IMG/VR virus record: IMGVR_UViG_3300037137_001040
Location: 1 to 38,268 of that record
Length of the DNA: 38,268 nucleotides
Source: a virus
Strand: one strand, 5' to 3'
A model generated the notes under the pieces. The model did not search any database. It was not told where the DNA came from and saw only the letters and a list, made by a program, of their open reading frames with translations. How positions within the stretch are numbered: the first letter of the stretch is position 1; every line of letters starts with the position of its first letter. Made by a program: the position numbers and the translations under genes. Below are positions 20,840-31,053 of the stretch, in pieces.

Positions 20840-21057
20840 GGAGTCAGATCAGAGCTCAACTCTACATACAGATTGACCGGGTAGGAGATACCGCCTTTGA
20901 GTGCCGTATTGGGCCACTGGGCTACGGGACTGAGAAGTTGGTGGGCCGGGGAGGTTCACCGATCTCGGCTTGGAAAGCTTGGCTGGATGAGTTTGAGAAG
21001 GTAATCACTGCTCCTGACGAGGCTCGAATGACTGGCTTTGGGGCAGAGGAGGACTAG
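20836..21057 (+). CDS. Small protein of unknown function
   Basis: 73 residues from ATG 20836, coupled to the preceding stop. It begins MRSQIRAQLYIQIDRVGDTA, then a strand-rich middle (CRIGPLGYGTEKLVGRGGSP) and a helical end (AWKAWLDEFEKVITAPDEAR). A small alpha/beta fold; no family recognised. Confidence 0.6.
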   Translation: MRSQIRAQLYIQIDRVGDTAFECRIGPLGYGTEKLVGRGGSPISAWKAWLDEFEKVITAPDEARMTGFGAEED

Positions 21058-21060
21058 ACT

Positions 21061-21318
21061 GTGGAACTCTCTGTGATGTTTGATAAAGACCGCCATATGG
21101 TTCGTTTCCAACTTGGCGATACGATAGCCTACTTCCCACTTGATGACACAGAAAGCTTTCTTGAGAAGGTGAGTGTGGTCGTTGAGACTGCCAAGTATGA
21201 TGAGGGCGACCAAATAACCATGGCGCAGCATATTCAGCAATCACTTAATGCTTGGGAACGGATGTTAGCAGCGCCCTCCGTCGAGCCTCCCGTTAGATAC
21301 ACGGAAAAGGAGAACTAA
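21061..21318 (+). CDS. Small acidic protein of unknown function
   Basis: 85 residues from GTG 21061, with GAGGAGGAC upstream. Strand-rich first half (MELSVMFDKDRHMVRFQLGD) and a helical second half (QHIQQSLNAWERMLA). Acidic overall. It precedes the small gene before the terminase. No family recognised. Confidence 0.55.
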   Translation: MELSVMFDKDRHMVRFQLGDTIAYFPLDDTESFLEKVSVVVETAKYDEGDQITMAQHIQQSLNAWERMLAAPSVEPPVRYTEKEN

Positions 21319-21319
21319 G

Positions 21320-21484
21320 ATGCCCTTGTTACCAGGTCCAGGTGCGGATGTTCACCAGAAAAATGTCGAGGAGCTAATGCACAAGTTCCACAAAACTGGG
21401 CAGATCGGTCGGATCAAACCCCGCTCTGAGGCCCACGCCAGAAGAATTGCCAATGCTATTGCCTACAAAGAAAGTAGTGAGTAG
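21320..21484 (+). CDS. Small phage protein preceding terminase
   Basis: 54 residues from ATG 21320 behind AAAAGGAGAAC. It reads MPLLPGPGADVHQKNVEELM, HKFHKTGQIGR, then ARRIANAIAYKE. This matches a common small phage protein layout (GxxxxV..Ni.El......A..IAyAiA), usually next to terminase or structural genes. Function unknown. Its stop overlaps the next GTG. Confidence 0.65.
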   Translation: MPLLPGPGADVHQKNVEELMHKFHKTGQIGRIKPRSEAHARRIANAIAYKESSE

Positions 21485-22104
21485 TGGTCACTATCAACGA
21501 TGACCTCCCCCAACCAAAGCGAAAGGTAGGGCGTCCTAGAAAAGAGGGCATCAGCCCCACCATTTGCAAGAGAAAGGACGAGGGCCTGACAGCTCTGCAA
21601 GTTCAGTTTCTCTTAGATCCTGAGAGTGTGCATCCCAGTCCTAAGACCTGGGGGTGTTGGAAGTGTGATCCCAACTTCACTAACTTACTGGAGCTTGTGA
21701 AGCAGGCCAGAGCGATGAGTACTGCTACAATGGTTGAAAAAGCTAGAACGATTGTGGCAGATGCTCTTGCAGGTAAGATGGGGAGCGACGAGAATGACCG
21801 ACTTCGGGTTGATGTGGCATGGAAATTAGTACAGGCATATCCCGAGAAGTTAGTAAAGAAAGTCGTCTTCAAGGGCTGGCGGGACATGAATACACAGACG
21901 ATCCCCCAGCATAAGATGCGTCGAATTCTTGAGGAGATTGAAAACGACAAATCTGTTAAGAAGGACCTTCTCCCGATAGATTATATTGGGCACACAAAGC
22001 TGGGGTCCCCCACTAATCGGGAATCTGGTTCTGAGGAGCGGATGAGAGAAGCAGTCCTCCTAGAAGGCGAGTATGATACGTTTGAGGAGGAAGCAGCTCT
22101 ATGA
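21484..22104 (+). CDS. Terminase small subunit (putative)
   Basis: 206 residues from GTG 21484, which shares a base with the previous stop. Basic N-terminus (PKRKVGRPRKEG) and a central helical region (ICKRKDEGLTALQVQFLL ... LVKQARAMSTATMVEKARTI) suit a DNA-binding small terminase. It ends acidic and overlaps the large subunit start by four bases. Position and coupling are the main evidence. Its central ADALAGKMGSDENDRLRVDV segment resembles other small terminases. Confidence 0.65.
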   Translation: MVTINDDLPQPKRKVGRPRKEGISPTICKRKDEGLTALQVQFLLDPESVHPSPKTWGCWKCDPNFTNLLELVKQARAMSTATMVEKARTIVADALAGKMGSDENDRLRVDVAWKLVQAYPEKLVKKVVFKGWRDMNTQTIPQHKMRRILEEIENDKSVKKDLLPIDYIGHTKLGSPTNRESGSEERMREAVLLEGEYDTFEEEAAL

Positions 22105-23420
22105 CAGATCCTGTATTGTCTCTGGGGGACGAGGAGATCGTTGTTGATCTTAGTAGGTACTTCAAACCCCACCCAGTCCAGAGTTATATTCTCCGATGCC
22201 GAGCCAGGTGGGTACTTCTGGAATGTGGACGGCGCTTTGGCAAGGGCCGAGCCGCAATCTTCTGGATTCTCAAACACTATCTAGTCCTCATGTCAAAACC
22301 CCGCCCCGCGTCCTTGGTGCCCGTAGTGCATATTGGTGTCTTCGTTCCTTCTCTTAACTCGATCACTGTGCCCTGGTTGGAATTAAAGAAATTTGTGCCC
22401 CCGGAGTTGGTATTAAAGATTGATGAGGGAGCCCATACTATCGACCTCCTCGGGGGTGGTTTGATCGAGGTTCGATCTGCCGATATTCGAGCAATTCAAC
22501 AAGGAGTAGGATACGATATGATCTGGATTACTGAGGCTGACAAGATCGAGCGGTCAGTCTTCAATGACATTGTTCCCATGCTCAGATCTCCTTTCCGTGC
22601 TGGCCTAGCCTGGATTGAGTCTAAGCCGTACCAAGAGACTGGGTGGTTTCATGAGTTGTTTCAGATGGGACAGCACCCAACGAAACAGCTGGAGTCCTTC
22701 CACTTCAGTACCTTGACCAATCCTTTTGTGGACTGGGATGAGATTGAGTTTGATAGGCAGATCATGACCGATAGGGATTGGAGCCGTGAGTACCTGGCTG
22801 AGATCGAGTCAGGGTCTGAGGCGGCATTTCCTAGTTGGAAGGTGGGGCTGATGCCACTAGACTGGCAAGCTCCCTTCCCCAATAGTAGCCACTTTTATCA
22901 TGTTGGTGTAGACCTAGGAAAGCAGGTGGACTATACAGTGATCTCAGTATTTGACCTCTGTACACGCGAAATTGTCTACATCGACCGCTTCCAAACAGCA
23001 TGGGAGGAGGTGCGCCGCCGCGTGGCGGCTACCTCTAAGCTCTACAATACTCAGGGCTGCCCTGCTCCTGTTTATATTGATACTACAGGTAAAGGGGAGC
23101 CGGTGGTGGCGCAGCTCATTACAGAAGAGCCAGATCTGCCAATCTATGGTGTAGATATCAATCAGACGGTTCGATACCAGCTTTTTTCACGGATGGCGCT
23201 GGGGATTGAGAAGGGGGACCTACGGTATCCTAATTGGGAGCCACTATCAAAAGAACTTGCCTTGATGAAGCGTATCTCTAAGGCCCCTTGTGACCAATTC
23301 AAGATGACTGGAGGGCGGCAACATGATGATATTGTCTTTTCCATAGCCCTTGCCTACACACGAGAGCAGATATCTGATGTCACAGTTAGTTACACCAGAT
23401 CGAGGATGATAGAAAAATAG
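22101..23420 (+). CDS. terL: Terminase large subunit
   Basis: 439 residues from ATG 22101. ATPase: LLECGRRFGKGRAA (K48) as Walker A, YDMIWITEADKI as Walker B with catalytic Glu145. Nuclease (RNase H fold): HVGVDLGKQVDYTV (D271), VYIDTTGKGE (D327) and GGRQHDDIVFSIALA (D409/D410). It packages DNA into proheads as an ATP-driven motor and cuts the concatemer. Full length with all key residues. It is followed by the P5 promoter. The packaging mode (cos, pac or repeat) cannot be read from this sequence alone. Confidence 0.95.
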   Translation: MTDPVLSLGDEEIVVDLSRYFKPHPVQSYILRCRARWVLLECGRRFGKGRAAIFWILKHYLVLMSKPRPASLVPVVHIGVFVPSLNSITVPWLELKKFVPPELVLKIDEGAHTIDLLGGGLIEVRSADIRAIQQGVGYDMIWITEADKIERSVFNDIVPMLRSPFRAGLAWIESKPYQETGWFHELFQMGQHPTKQLESFHFSTLTNPFVDWDEIEFDRQIMTDRDWSREYLAEIESGSEAAFPSWKVGLMPLDWQAPFPNSSHFYHVGVDLGKQVDYTVISVFDLCTREIVYIDRFQTAWEEVRRRVAATSKLYNTQGCPAPVYIDTTGKGEPVVAQLITEEPDLPIYGVDINQTVRYQLFSRMALGIEKGDLRYPNWEPLSKELALMKRISKAPCDQFKMTGGRQHDDIVFSIALAYTREQISDVTVSYTRSRMIEK

Positions 23421-23427
23421 GATAGAT

Positions 23428-23468
23428 CGTAAACGAGTCTTGACAAAAGTGTGAAAATATGGTATAAT
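23428..23468 (+). promoter_or_regulatory. Rightward promoter P5 (portal operon), dyad class
   Basis: TCG-TAAA-CGA, GTC, TTGACA (23440-23445), 17-bp spacer, TGG-TATAAT (23463-23468). From the dyad through the -35 and the next two bases it is identical to P6. Confidence 0.9.
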
Positions 23469-23589
23469 TATGTTCAGGAAAACTATCATTGTGAAGAATC
23501 GGTTAACATGCCCAGTTTGGGTCCTGTTGGATGTGACTTGACAGGCCAATTTGGTGTAGGTAACCCCAAACTTGGTTAGGAGAGGTCCT
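23469..23589 (+). promoter_or_regulatory. Structured leader of the portal mRNA
   Basis: The 5' UTR of P5 can pair GTTTGGG (about 23514) with CCCAAAC (about 23566), extended by CCA/TGG. A 23-codon frame begins at ATG 23469 with no strong SD. A TTGACA near 23539 lacks a -10. It could fold over or delay the portal start. Only the pairing is seen; any regulation is inference. Confidence 0.4.
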
Positions 23590-25347
23590 ATGGTTATGGA
23601 TAGGCCCACAGGTGACGAGATTGACAAACTCTACGAGGCACTACTTGCCCACTACAAGAACTTTCATGGCCAGTGTGAGACTGAAGACACCTACTATCGC
23701 CGGGAATTTCCAGTTGAGTGTGATGAGAGTGCTACCCCGATCAAACTTCCCATTGCTAAGACCGCTATTGACGATGCTACTGCTCAGGTAGATACCACAA
23801 GTCTGAACATTTACGTTCCTGCTGCGACCTCAACCTATGGCGGGGATGTCGGAGCCAATAAACGGAGACGTTATCTTATTGGTTCGTGGCACATGTGCCG
23901 CACCTACAATGGGTTGGTACTTCATCACGCTGTAAAGCATGGGTTTCTGTATGGAATGAGTATCTTAAAGCTTATGGCCGACCCAGAGGCGCCGTTTCAG
24001 ATGCCGGTTGAGGCTATCAATCCTCAGTGTTTCTTTCCAGACCCAGCCCGCCGGTTTGTAATCGAAGCATACCAACGCAAGGGACTTGAGGTAAAGGCGG
24101 AGTTCTCTAGTTATTATACCGATGAGAATGATGACGAGGCTGTTGATGATCTCGTTGTTGATGATACTGCCGAGGCGCTCTGGATTGAGTATTGGGACGA
24201 CACCTACTGTACCTACCGCTACGGGGGGAAAACCGTTCTACGAATGCAACACAACTATGGCTTTCTTCCGTACTTTTGGGGGGATGCTGGTTTAGGTACT
24301 AAAGATCGTGACAATAAACCAGAATGCCTGTATGTAGGGCTGCTCAATCCGGTTCATAGTCTCCTGGAGGCTCAGAGTCGTCTGATGACGCAGGGGGAGT
24401 CTATTTCTAAACAATATGCTTGGCCCGAGCTAGATTTTGTCTCAGAGACAGTAGAGCGAGCTAAGAAGATTATTGCTGAGTGGGAGCTTGGACCTGGTCG
24501 GCATCATGCCCTGGATCGGTCCACGGAAGTGAAGCGTGTGACGCCGACTTCTGTCCCCCCTGAAATTATGTCTTTGATGCAGATAGTCGGTGATTTTGTT
24601 GAGAATGCTACTGTGCCTAGTATTGTGCGGGGAGAACGACCACAAGGCGCTAGTTCTGGGTATATGACAGCAGTTCTGGCCGGGCTTGCTCGGGTGAAGT
24701 TTGGTGGTGTGGTGGCTTTGATTGAGTCGTTAATCCAACAAGTCAATATGGGATACCTGAAGCTTGTTGAGAATGTGTTTGAAGAGATTACAGTATGGGG
24801 CCGGACTAGGGCTGGAGAAGAGATTTGTGACACAATCACCAAAGCTGATGTTGGTGGTAGTTACGTCAATTTTGTCGACGTGTCGGCCATCCCCCCAGAA
24901 GAGCAGGAACGCACGTTGATGGTGGGGTCTAGACTTCGACAGGCTAAACAGATTAGTCGTAGATATTGGGTAACAAACTTCCTAAAGCCAACAGACCCGG
25001 AGGCGGAGCTGGAGCAGCAGTATCTGGATATTTTTATGGAATCTGAGACGGGGCAGCAGTTAGTATCACAGCTAGCATTTAAGAACTATGAGGCAGCTCA
25101 GATGCTGACCAACGTAGGCGCGGATCAGGCTGCCAATATCATACGGGGTACTGCTGGGGCAGCCGTGCCCCCTATGGGTGGTGAGTACACAGAACAGGAC
25201 CGGGCCTACGGGCGGCCGCAGCAAGCCGGATCTGTTGGGGAGTTATCAGCGATTGGGAAGACCATAGGGGCACAAGGTGTCCTCCCCCATGTTACGAATG
25301 CACGACGCGAGGTGATTGATCAACTAAAACGGAGGGGGCAGGGATAA
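23590..25347 (+). CDS. Portal protein (putative)
   Basis: 585 residues from ATG 23590, seven bases after AGGAG. It follows terminase and precedes scaffold and capsid genes, the usual portal position. Helical and mixed, with segments typical of podovirus portals: PIKLPIAKTAIDDATAQVDT near the N-terminus, VKHGFLYGMSILKLM, PQCFFPDPA, and a long helical C-terminal region ending in Gln/Gly-rich linkers. It forms the ring through which DNA enters. The assignment is by size, composition and order; no strict motif exists. Confidence 0.75.
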   Translation: MVMDRPTGDEIDKLYEALLAHYKNFHGQCETEDTYYRREFPVECDESATPIKLPIAKTAIDDATAQVDTTSLNIYVPAATSTYGGDVGANKRRRYLIGSWHMCRTYNGLVLHHAVKHGFLYGMSILKLMADPEAPFQMPVEAINPQCFFPDPARRFVIEAYQRKGLEVKAEFSSYYTDENDDEAVDDLVVDDTAEALWIEYWDDTYCTYRYGGKTVLRMQHNYGFLPYFWGDAGLGTKDRDNKPECLYVGLLNPVHSLLEAQSRLMTQGESISKQYAWPELDFVSETVERAKKIIAEWELGPGRHHALDRSTEVKRVTPTSVPPEIMSLMQIVGDFVENATVPSIVRGERPQGASSGYMTAVLAGLARVKFGGVVALIESLIQQVNMGYLKLVENVFEEITVWGRTRAGEEICDTITKADVGGSYVNFVDVSAIPPEEQERTLMVGSRLRQAKQISRRYWVTNFLKPTDPEAELEQQYLDIFMESETGQQLVSQLAFKNYEAAQMLTNVGADQAANIIRGTAGAAVPPMGGEYTEQDRAYGRPQQAGSVGELSAIGKTIGAQGVLPHVTNARREVIDQLKRRGQG

Positions 25348-26273
25348 TGGCAGACATAACAAAGAATGAGGTTGTAAGTTTTCTTACAAGTAAAGGCTAC
25401 TCAAAGGACCTAGCCGAGAATCTGTGGGGTCTGGGGGAGAAGAAAACACGAGGCAGGTTTGGGTTGCGGGCCTGGGAGATTTGGGCGCAGTCTGCGCAGA
25501 CCCTACTTGATGCTGGTGTGACCGATCTTAGTCCATACGACGAGGACTTTCCTGGGTTGATGGCTGCCGCCAAGCAATTTACTACCAAAACCCGGACTTC
25601 GACCCTTGCTCAGCTAGGAGTTACAGAGGATGATGTAGTTAAGGCATCGACCATGGGAATTGATCTGGTCGCTGGTGGAGCTGGGGCCGTTTCTGCGTAC
25701 CAGGCTAAGCTTAACCAGCAAGCTCTTACCACCAGTAATGCTAATCTGCTGACAAGCCTCAAAGCCTCAGGCGGGTATACCGACTCACAGTTGGATATCC
25801 TTCAGGAGTTGATGGATGAGCAGGGAATGGATCTATCGGAGGCTCTGGCTGGGATGCAGGCTATCTCTGGTGCTGGGGGAGGTGATGTCTGGCAGAAACA
25901 ATATCAACTGTCAACTATGCCCCCGTTCTACTGGGCAAATCAGTGGGCTATGCAGAACCCGACTCAGGCCGCTGCTGGGCAGGGAGCCCCGGCCCCTGGT
26001 TGGTTATCGCAAATAGTACCAGGTCTGGGGACCGGCTCTTCTATTGGGGCCCAAGGGGCTGGCACACTCGCAGGTATGCCACGGGTATTGGCCACACAAG
26101 ACTGGGCCAACATGCCAGCTACCCAAAAAGAGGGCGTGGGTGGGTATCTGAATTGGATATATTCTAACCCGGAGGCTCTGGGTAACTACGCCACGGCGGT
26201 ACAACGACGGGCAGCCCCTGGCGGGGCTCCGACCGTGTCGCCCAAGTGGGGGTCTACGTCATGGGGCTTGTAG
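25347..26273 (+). CDS. Virion protein of unknown function
   Basis: 308 residues, start coupled to the portal stop (TAATG). Helical N-terminal half (LTSKGYSKDLAENLWGLGEK ... AWEIWAQSAQTLLDAG) and an Ala/Gly/Gln-rich second half (AAAGQGAPAPGWLSQIVPGL). The position between portal and the giant virion protein suggests an internal core or ejection protein. No motif identified. Confidence 0.6.
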   Translation: MADITKNEVVSFLTSKGYSKDLAENLWGLGEKKTRGRFGLRAWEIWAQSAQTLLDAGVTDLSPYDEDFPGLMAAAKQFTTKTRTSTLAQLGVTEDDVVKASTMGIDLVAGGAGAVSAYQAKLNQQALTTSNANLLTSLKASGGYTDSQLDILQELMDEQGMDLSEALAGMQAISGAGGGDVWQKQYQLSTMPPFYWANQWAMQNPTQAAAGQGAPAPGWLSQIVPGLGTGSSIGAQGAGTLAGMPRVLATQDWANMPATQKEGVGGYLNWIYSNPEALGNYATAVQRRAAPGGAPTVSPKWGSTSWGL

Positions 26274-29200
26274 GGAGCGCAACCGCCGCTCGGCAGGAAC
26301 GTCAGAGGACTCGGGCAGCTAAGACTTTAGCTAGGGCCGGGATATCCCCAACCTCCCCCACTACACCTATTGCTACGGCAGAGGCTGTGGAGAAGCCATA
26401 TGTCGATATTCCTGGGGACAACAGCTGGAAGAAGAAGAATTTTTGGAATAAGGCTGGTGCTGTTGTGTCCGCCCCGGTACGAGAAGTCAGCGAGAAACTA
26501 GAGAACTGGGTGGCAATGCCCTTTAGGGGTACTATTGCATCCACAGCATATGCTCTCTCGCCTGGAGATATAAAGGGGGAGGAAGAGTACCGAGAGAAAA
26601 TGTCCAAGCGTGGGGGAGCCGGGGGATGGGGAGCACTTAAGGCTGCCTCCGATAGTTTTAAGGAGTCCTACCCTGTCTACTCTACTTTTGTTGTCGATAC
26701 TGCGAATCCTGTGTGGTGGACAACACCCGGTGGTGTTGCTGGGGGAGCGTCAAAAGTAACGACTCGGGCTGCTTTTGCCACGAAGAGTGTTGAGGAGTTG
26801 GCTGGCGGGGGCGCGTTGGCGTCCCAGGCCCTTCGCGGGCTCAAGGCCACAGAGCGCGGAGCTACAGCCGCGCGATTGGGGCGGGCGGGAAAGGGTCTAA
26901 CCGAAGCAGAACAGTTAGTTTTGTCTCGTGGTGTGACTGCTGCTGAAGAAATCAAACAGGGTGTCCGTGCTGGTCTTGCGGGCCGCCGGGCTCAGTATGC
27001 TGTTAAGACTGCCGATGCGCTCGACGCTGTGCAACATGCTGAACAATGGACGATGAACTTGGCTCCTCGGGGAATCAAATATGTGGCTGAGATCGCTGGG
27101 AAGCGTACTCCACTTAAGTACCCAATTGGGAGGACCCAACAGTTTTGGTCCGAACTTTCAATGAAGACTGGTGGTAAGTGGGATAGTCGTTTCAACCCCT
27201 TTGCCTACGCTAAGATTGCTAGGGCAGGCGTGGCTGAGCAGCGAGCTTGGAATGCTGTGAAGTTTATTGGAGAGATCGTTCCCGAGGGAAGTCTTAGTAC
27301 CGCATCCCGGCCCACAGTCGCTGAGGCTGCGGAGAGAATCCGCCTCTTTACTTACGACTCCCCCAAGATCATGAGCAAGCTTAAGTTGATGAGCGAGACG
27401 TTCCCGGCACAGGTCAAAGAGGAGCGTAGGTTGCTGGCCGAGGCTGCTAATAGGTGGTCAGAAACAGCTGTTGAGGAGGGTGTAGACTTCTTTGATGAGC
27501 TTGCCCGCGTCGCTGGTGACGACCTGGATGACTTCTACCTAAAGATTGCGGATCAGGTACGTTATACAGAGTCTGTGCGTATAGGAGCAACCAAGTTTCG
27601 ATGGGTTGCGACTAAAGAGGGGACTCTGAGTCAGGGCTTAGAGGTTGGAAAAGATCTGAGGGGTCTTGACGAGGTGACTCTGAAACAATATGTAGAGAAG
27701 GGTTATATCTATCAGCAGAAGGTTGAATGGAGAGGGGATCGCTGGTTTCAGTGGAATCAGGTAGTTAAGTCTCAGATCCTTTACCCCACCGCACTGGTTG
27801 CCAGGCCGGGGTATACTGTCTATAACCAGATGTATAATCTGCACGCGATTTTGCTCGCTACGGGTCTTAAAGCATATGGGGGCATGACAGGACAGGGTGC
27901 TGGGACGTTAAATCGTTGGGTGAACCAAATGATTCTGCGGGAGGAGAAAGAGGTTGTGGTTGGGAGTGCTCGATCCAATCTCCTACGGCTTCTTCGCGGC
28001 AAAGGGTTTGAGCGTCGGGTTATTGTCGTTGAGACCGCAGTGCCCTCATTTCAGCGGGCTGGGTTGCAGTCAGGATTAACAACCGAGGCAATGAACTGGT
28101 CTAATCCAGCGAAGCGTGCCTTTTGGACAAAGCTTGGGGCCTTGAGTGAGTTTCCACGTGCGATGCAGGGTTTGAATCAGCGGGGGGAGACTTGGGCACA
28201 CCGAGTTTTATTTGACACGACATTTTCTAAGCACTTTACACCCTCGCTCCATGAGGCTCTGCTTCAACGAGTGGGGGAGGGGCGTCTTACACTGGAACAG
28301 GCCGATGCAATGAGCCATCTAACTGGGCTTCAACATGCTGATGAGGTCCTGTTGGCTGGGGGAACTCGTACTGGGGTTCTAAAAGATCAACTGGCGCTGG
28401 AGAATCTTAGTCCTGATGTTCAAGCACTAGCTCTAGAGATCCTAGACCGTGACTACAATCGTGTTTACGCTTCTCCTGAGTTGTTCCGTGAGGCGGGGGA
28501 TAAATTCTTTCTCGAACTTGATGCAGCAGTCAGAGACTACGCGCATGATCAGGCAATTGTGAATACAATAACAAAGGCAGATAATCTCGGGGCTGCTGAA
28601 CTCGACCAGGTTAAGGTTTTAGAGGATGTGGATACCGCGTTTGTAGAATGGAAGACTGTGTTTCCTGGGCGAGGTGATGAGATCGAAGAACTTCGCTCGC
28701 TAATGACGGAGGAGACCCGCCGCCGTACAGATGCGTGGTTGCAAAAGGTTCGGGAGTTTAACAAACAGAATGTGGATGATGTAAGAATCGAATTGATCAA
28801 TGCCGGGCAGACTGGAACTACTGAGGTACGGAATCGCGCTGTGAAATTACACAAGGCTTTTGAGACAAATACTGCAAAATCCTATCATCTCCGTTGTGCT
28901 GAGATCTCTCAGCTTACCCAGAATCGAAATGTGTCAGTCAGGATTCTTCGAGACCACCCCCCGAAAGACCTGGCAACGTTCATTGCCAAAGAGAAGAAGA
29001 TTGATGATATCTACTGGAAGCAGTATATGCAAGCGTGGGATCGACACAACAAACGAGTAGCTGCTTTTGCTAGAGAGACTCGGGGACGCCTCAAGCCTGG
29101 GCCTGAGATGTCCACACGGTTACAGTCACTAACATCAGACGAGGTGGCAAGTGAGATTTTTGATAGTATTGTGGGTCCTGATAGAAATCCTTATCGACGC

Positions 29201-31051
29201 CTCTCCACAGTGCAGGAGGTTAAGGCTGGTATGAGGCAGGACCTGGCCAAAATCCGTCGAGTTCGTGCTAAGTTCAAGGGGGAGGCTACACAGCCTAGAA
29301 CGGCTTTGTCCAAGGAGGGGGTTGAGGCTGTCTATGATTCTTACCGGGAGGCTATCGGGATTGCTCAGATCAAAGCAACCCAGGATACTCAAACCTTTCT
29401 GTTTGCCTATGGAAATGTTTCTAACCTTGATTATTGGTTGATGCACGTTTCCCCGTTCCCGTTTTTTGCCGACCGACACTTATTGTCAATGGCTACATAC
29501 GCCTTAGATCACCCACGTAAGTTGGCGATGTTTACTCATATGGTCAACAACTGGTATGAGATGAACAAGGACATGCCCCTGTCTCAACGATTGTCTATCG
29601 CTACGGAGGTTACTCTACCTGGAGGGAGTAGGGTTTTGTTTCGGCCTCTGGCCTGGTTTCAACCCACAAACTACGGGATCATGCAGATTATTGCGCTGGG
29701 ACAGGACGACAAAGAGAACAACACAGTTGTTGATGTCGTTAATACCTTCCAGGACTTTACTGGGGGCTTCATCTACCCCCAGTTAGAGATTGGGGGAGGC
29801 TATGCGGCGCAGGCCGTGGGTCTGGATCGTTTTGTCCAGAACAGATATGGGGTCTTTCGTACCCCCGAAGAGGCTCTCCGAAGCCTGGTCCCTCAGCAGG
29901 GGCTCCTAAAGAATACCATGGCCACTAATAAGGGTCAGGCCGAGTGGCTGATCAAGAGTACAGATCCATTCTTCTCGTTAGACGAGAGCCAGAAAGCTTC
30001 AGCGATCTACATGTTGGAGGAAATGATTGCGGCGGGGGAGATTGATGAGGTAACCGGCAAACAGTCGGCCTACAACCTAGTAAACCACGTGGCTGACAAG
30101 TATAACACTATTGCCGTAGAGCGGGCGTTGGGACGTGATCTGTGGCCGAAGTTGGTGCAGTACAATGGCCTACCCATCACAGCCTATACGCCTGGGTGGC
30201 AAAGAAGTCAGATGATCCAGGCCAAACTCCAAGAGGGCGTCCCCGAAGGAATGGAGCGGGTCTACGCACCTGGTTGGGTTACAGACTTCAGGAAGTCAAT
30301 GGGGGATTACGGGCTCTCTAAGTATATTCCACCCCGAGAACTGTCCCCGGCTAGAGCTAGTGAGTGGCGCTCGACTGTTGCCTACTGGCACGGCGTTGAC
30401 ATGGCTCGAGCGGAGCAGAAAGCATATCAGCTTCGGCTGGACGAGGCATACCAGTGCGGGGAGATTGATGGTCCGGCTTGGGTGGAGCTTCGTCAAGCAA
30501 GTTACCAGAACTACAACGGTGCAGTCGAGTTGTTAGCTAAGGAATATCCAGAGGCAAACACAACGACTGACGCATTGACAAGTTTCAATTCTGCGCTGGG
30601 AAGGACCATAGCCCCCGTTCATCCATACCGAGCTGTTGTTGAGGGGTATTTTGCGATTGAGTTAGACGAGGGATACCCACCGGATTACTCATCCCTGGCC
30701 GAACGACGGGCTCAGTACATGGCAAACCTCCCCCATGACCAGAAAGTATATTTGGAGTGGTATATCACCCGGACTCTTACCCCGGTGGAGCAAGCCTACA
30801 AACGGGCAGTGAGGACAATGCAGCCATACTGGAATATCGAGCGTGAGGTAATGGAGAAACGCGGATTGACAGCTTTGTGGTTGCAGGTGAGAAATGATCA
30901 GGACGCCGAGAATACTTTGCGGCAATCCAATCCGCAATACAATTCTGCTATGGCCGAGGTTGCGCGGCTACGCAAGGTGATCCGCCAGGCACATCCAGAC
31001 ATTGCCGAGGCCGGAACTCGCTATTGGGGGCTAAAGCCAATGTTGAAATAA
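26261..31051 (+). CDS. Giant internal virion/ejection-type protein
   Basis: About 1,596 residues from ATG 26261; GTG 26246 is also possible, and neither has a clear SD. It overlaps the previous gene. Mostly alpha-helical and charged, with an Ala/Gly-rich start (GGVAGGASKVTTRAAFATKS). Two segments resemble large phage internal or polyvalent proteins: ALVARPGYTVYNQMYNLHAI at about 510-530, and HVSPFPFFADRHLLSMATYA near 1065. No lysozyme, transglycosylase, protease or polymerase motif was found. In podoviruses one very large protein in this position usually forms the ejected core. Late part (from about 1290) is helix-rich. Stays without a named function. Confidence 0.7.
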   Translation: MGLVGSATAARQERQRTRAAKTLARAGISPTSPTTPIATAEAVEKPYVDIPGDNSWKKKNFWNKAGAVVSAPVREVSEKLENWVAMPFRGTIASTAYALSPGDIKGEEEYREKMSKRGGAGGWGALKAASDSFKESYPVYSTFVVDTANPVWWTTPGGVAGGASKVTTRAAFATKSVEELAGGGALASQALRGLKATERGATAARLGRAGKGLTEAEQLVLSRGVTAAEEIKQGVRAGLAGRRAQYAVKTADALDAVQHAEQWTMNLAPRGIKYVAEIAGKRTPLKYPIGRTQQFWSELSMKTGGKWDSRFNPFAYAKIARAGVAEQRAWNAVKFIGEIVPEGSLSTASRPTVAEAAERIRLFTYDSPKIMSKLKLMSETFPAQVKEERRLLAEAANRWSETAVEEGVDFFDELARVAGDDLDDFYLKIADQVRYTESVRIGATKFRWVATKEGTLSQGLEVGKDLRGLDEVTLKQYVEKGYIYQQKVEWRGDRWFQWNQVVKSQILYPTALVARPGYTVYNQMYNLHAILLATGLKAYGGMTGQGAGTLNRWVNQMILREEKEVVVGSARSNLLRLLRGKGFERRVIVVETAVPSFQRAGLQSGLTTEAMNWSNPAKRAFWTKLGALSEFPRAMQGLNQRGETWAHRVLFDTTFSKHFTPSLHEALLQRVGEGRLTLEQADAMSHLTGLQHADEVLLAGGTRTGVLKDQLALENLSPDVQALALEILDRDYNRVYASPELFREAGDKFFLELDAAVRDYAHDQAIVNTITKADNLGAAELDQVKVLEDVDTAFVEWKTVFPGRGDEIEELRSLMTEETRRRTDAWLQKVREFNKQNVDDVRIELINAGQTGTTEVRNRAVKLHKAFETNTAKSYHLRCAEISQLTQNRNVSVRILRDHPPKDLATFIAKEKKIDDIYWKQYMQAWDRHNKRVAAFARETRGRLKPGPEMSTRLQSLTSDEVASEIFDSIVGPDRNPYRRLSTVQEVKAGMRQDLAKIRRVRAKFKGEATQPRTALSKEGVEAVYDSYREAIGIAQIKATQDTQTFLFAYGNVSNLDYWLMHVSPFPFFADRHLLSMATYALDHPRKLAMFTHMVNNWYEMNKDMPLSQRLSIATEVTLPGGSRVLFRPLAWFQPTNYGIMQIIALGQDDKENNTVVDVVNTFQDFTGGFIYPQLEIGGGYAAQAVGLDRFVQNRYGVFRTPEEALRSLVPQQGLLKNTMATNKGQAEWLIKSTDPFFSLDESQKASAIYMLEEMIAAGEIDEVTGKQSAYNLVNHVADKYNTIAVERALGRDLWPKLVQYNGLPITAYTPGWQRSQMIQAKLQEGVPEGMERVYAPGWVTDFRKSMGDYGLSKYIPPRELSPARASEWRSTVAYWHGVDMARAEQKAYQLRLDEAYQCGEIDGPAWVELRQASYQNYNGAVELLAKEYPEANTTTDALTSFNSALGRTIAPVHPYRAVVEGYFAIELDEGYPPDYSSLAERRAQYMANLPHDQKVYLEWYITRTLTPVEQAYKRAVRTMQPYWNIEREVMEKRGLTALWLQVRNDQDAENTLRQSNPQYNSAMAEVARLRKVIRQAHPDIAEAGTRYWGLKPMLK

Positions 31052-31053
31052 GT

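Noticed and set aside
23535-23575. Second promoter at TTGACA near 23539
   Set aside because: No -10 at 16-18 bp and no dyad upstream.
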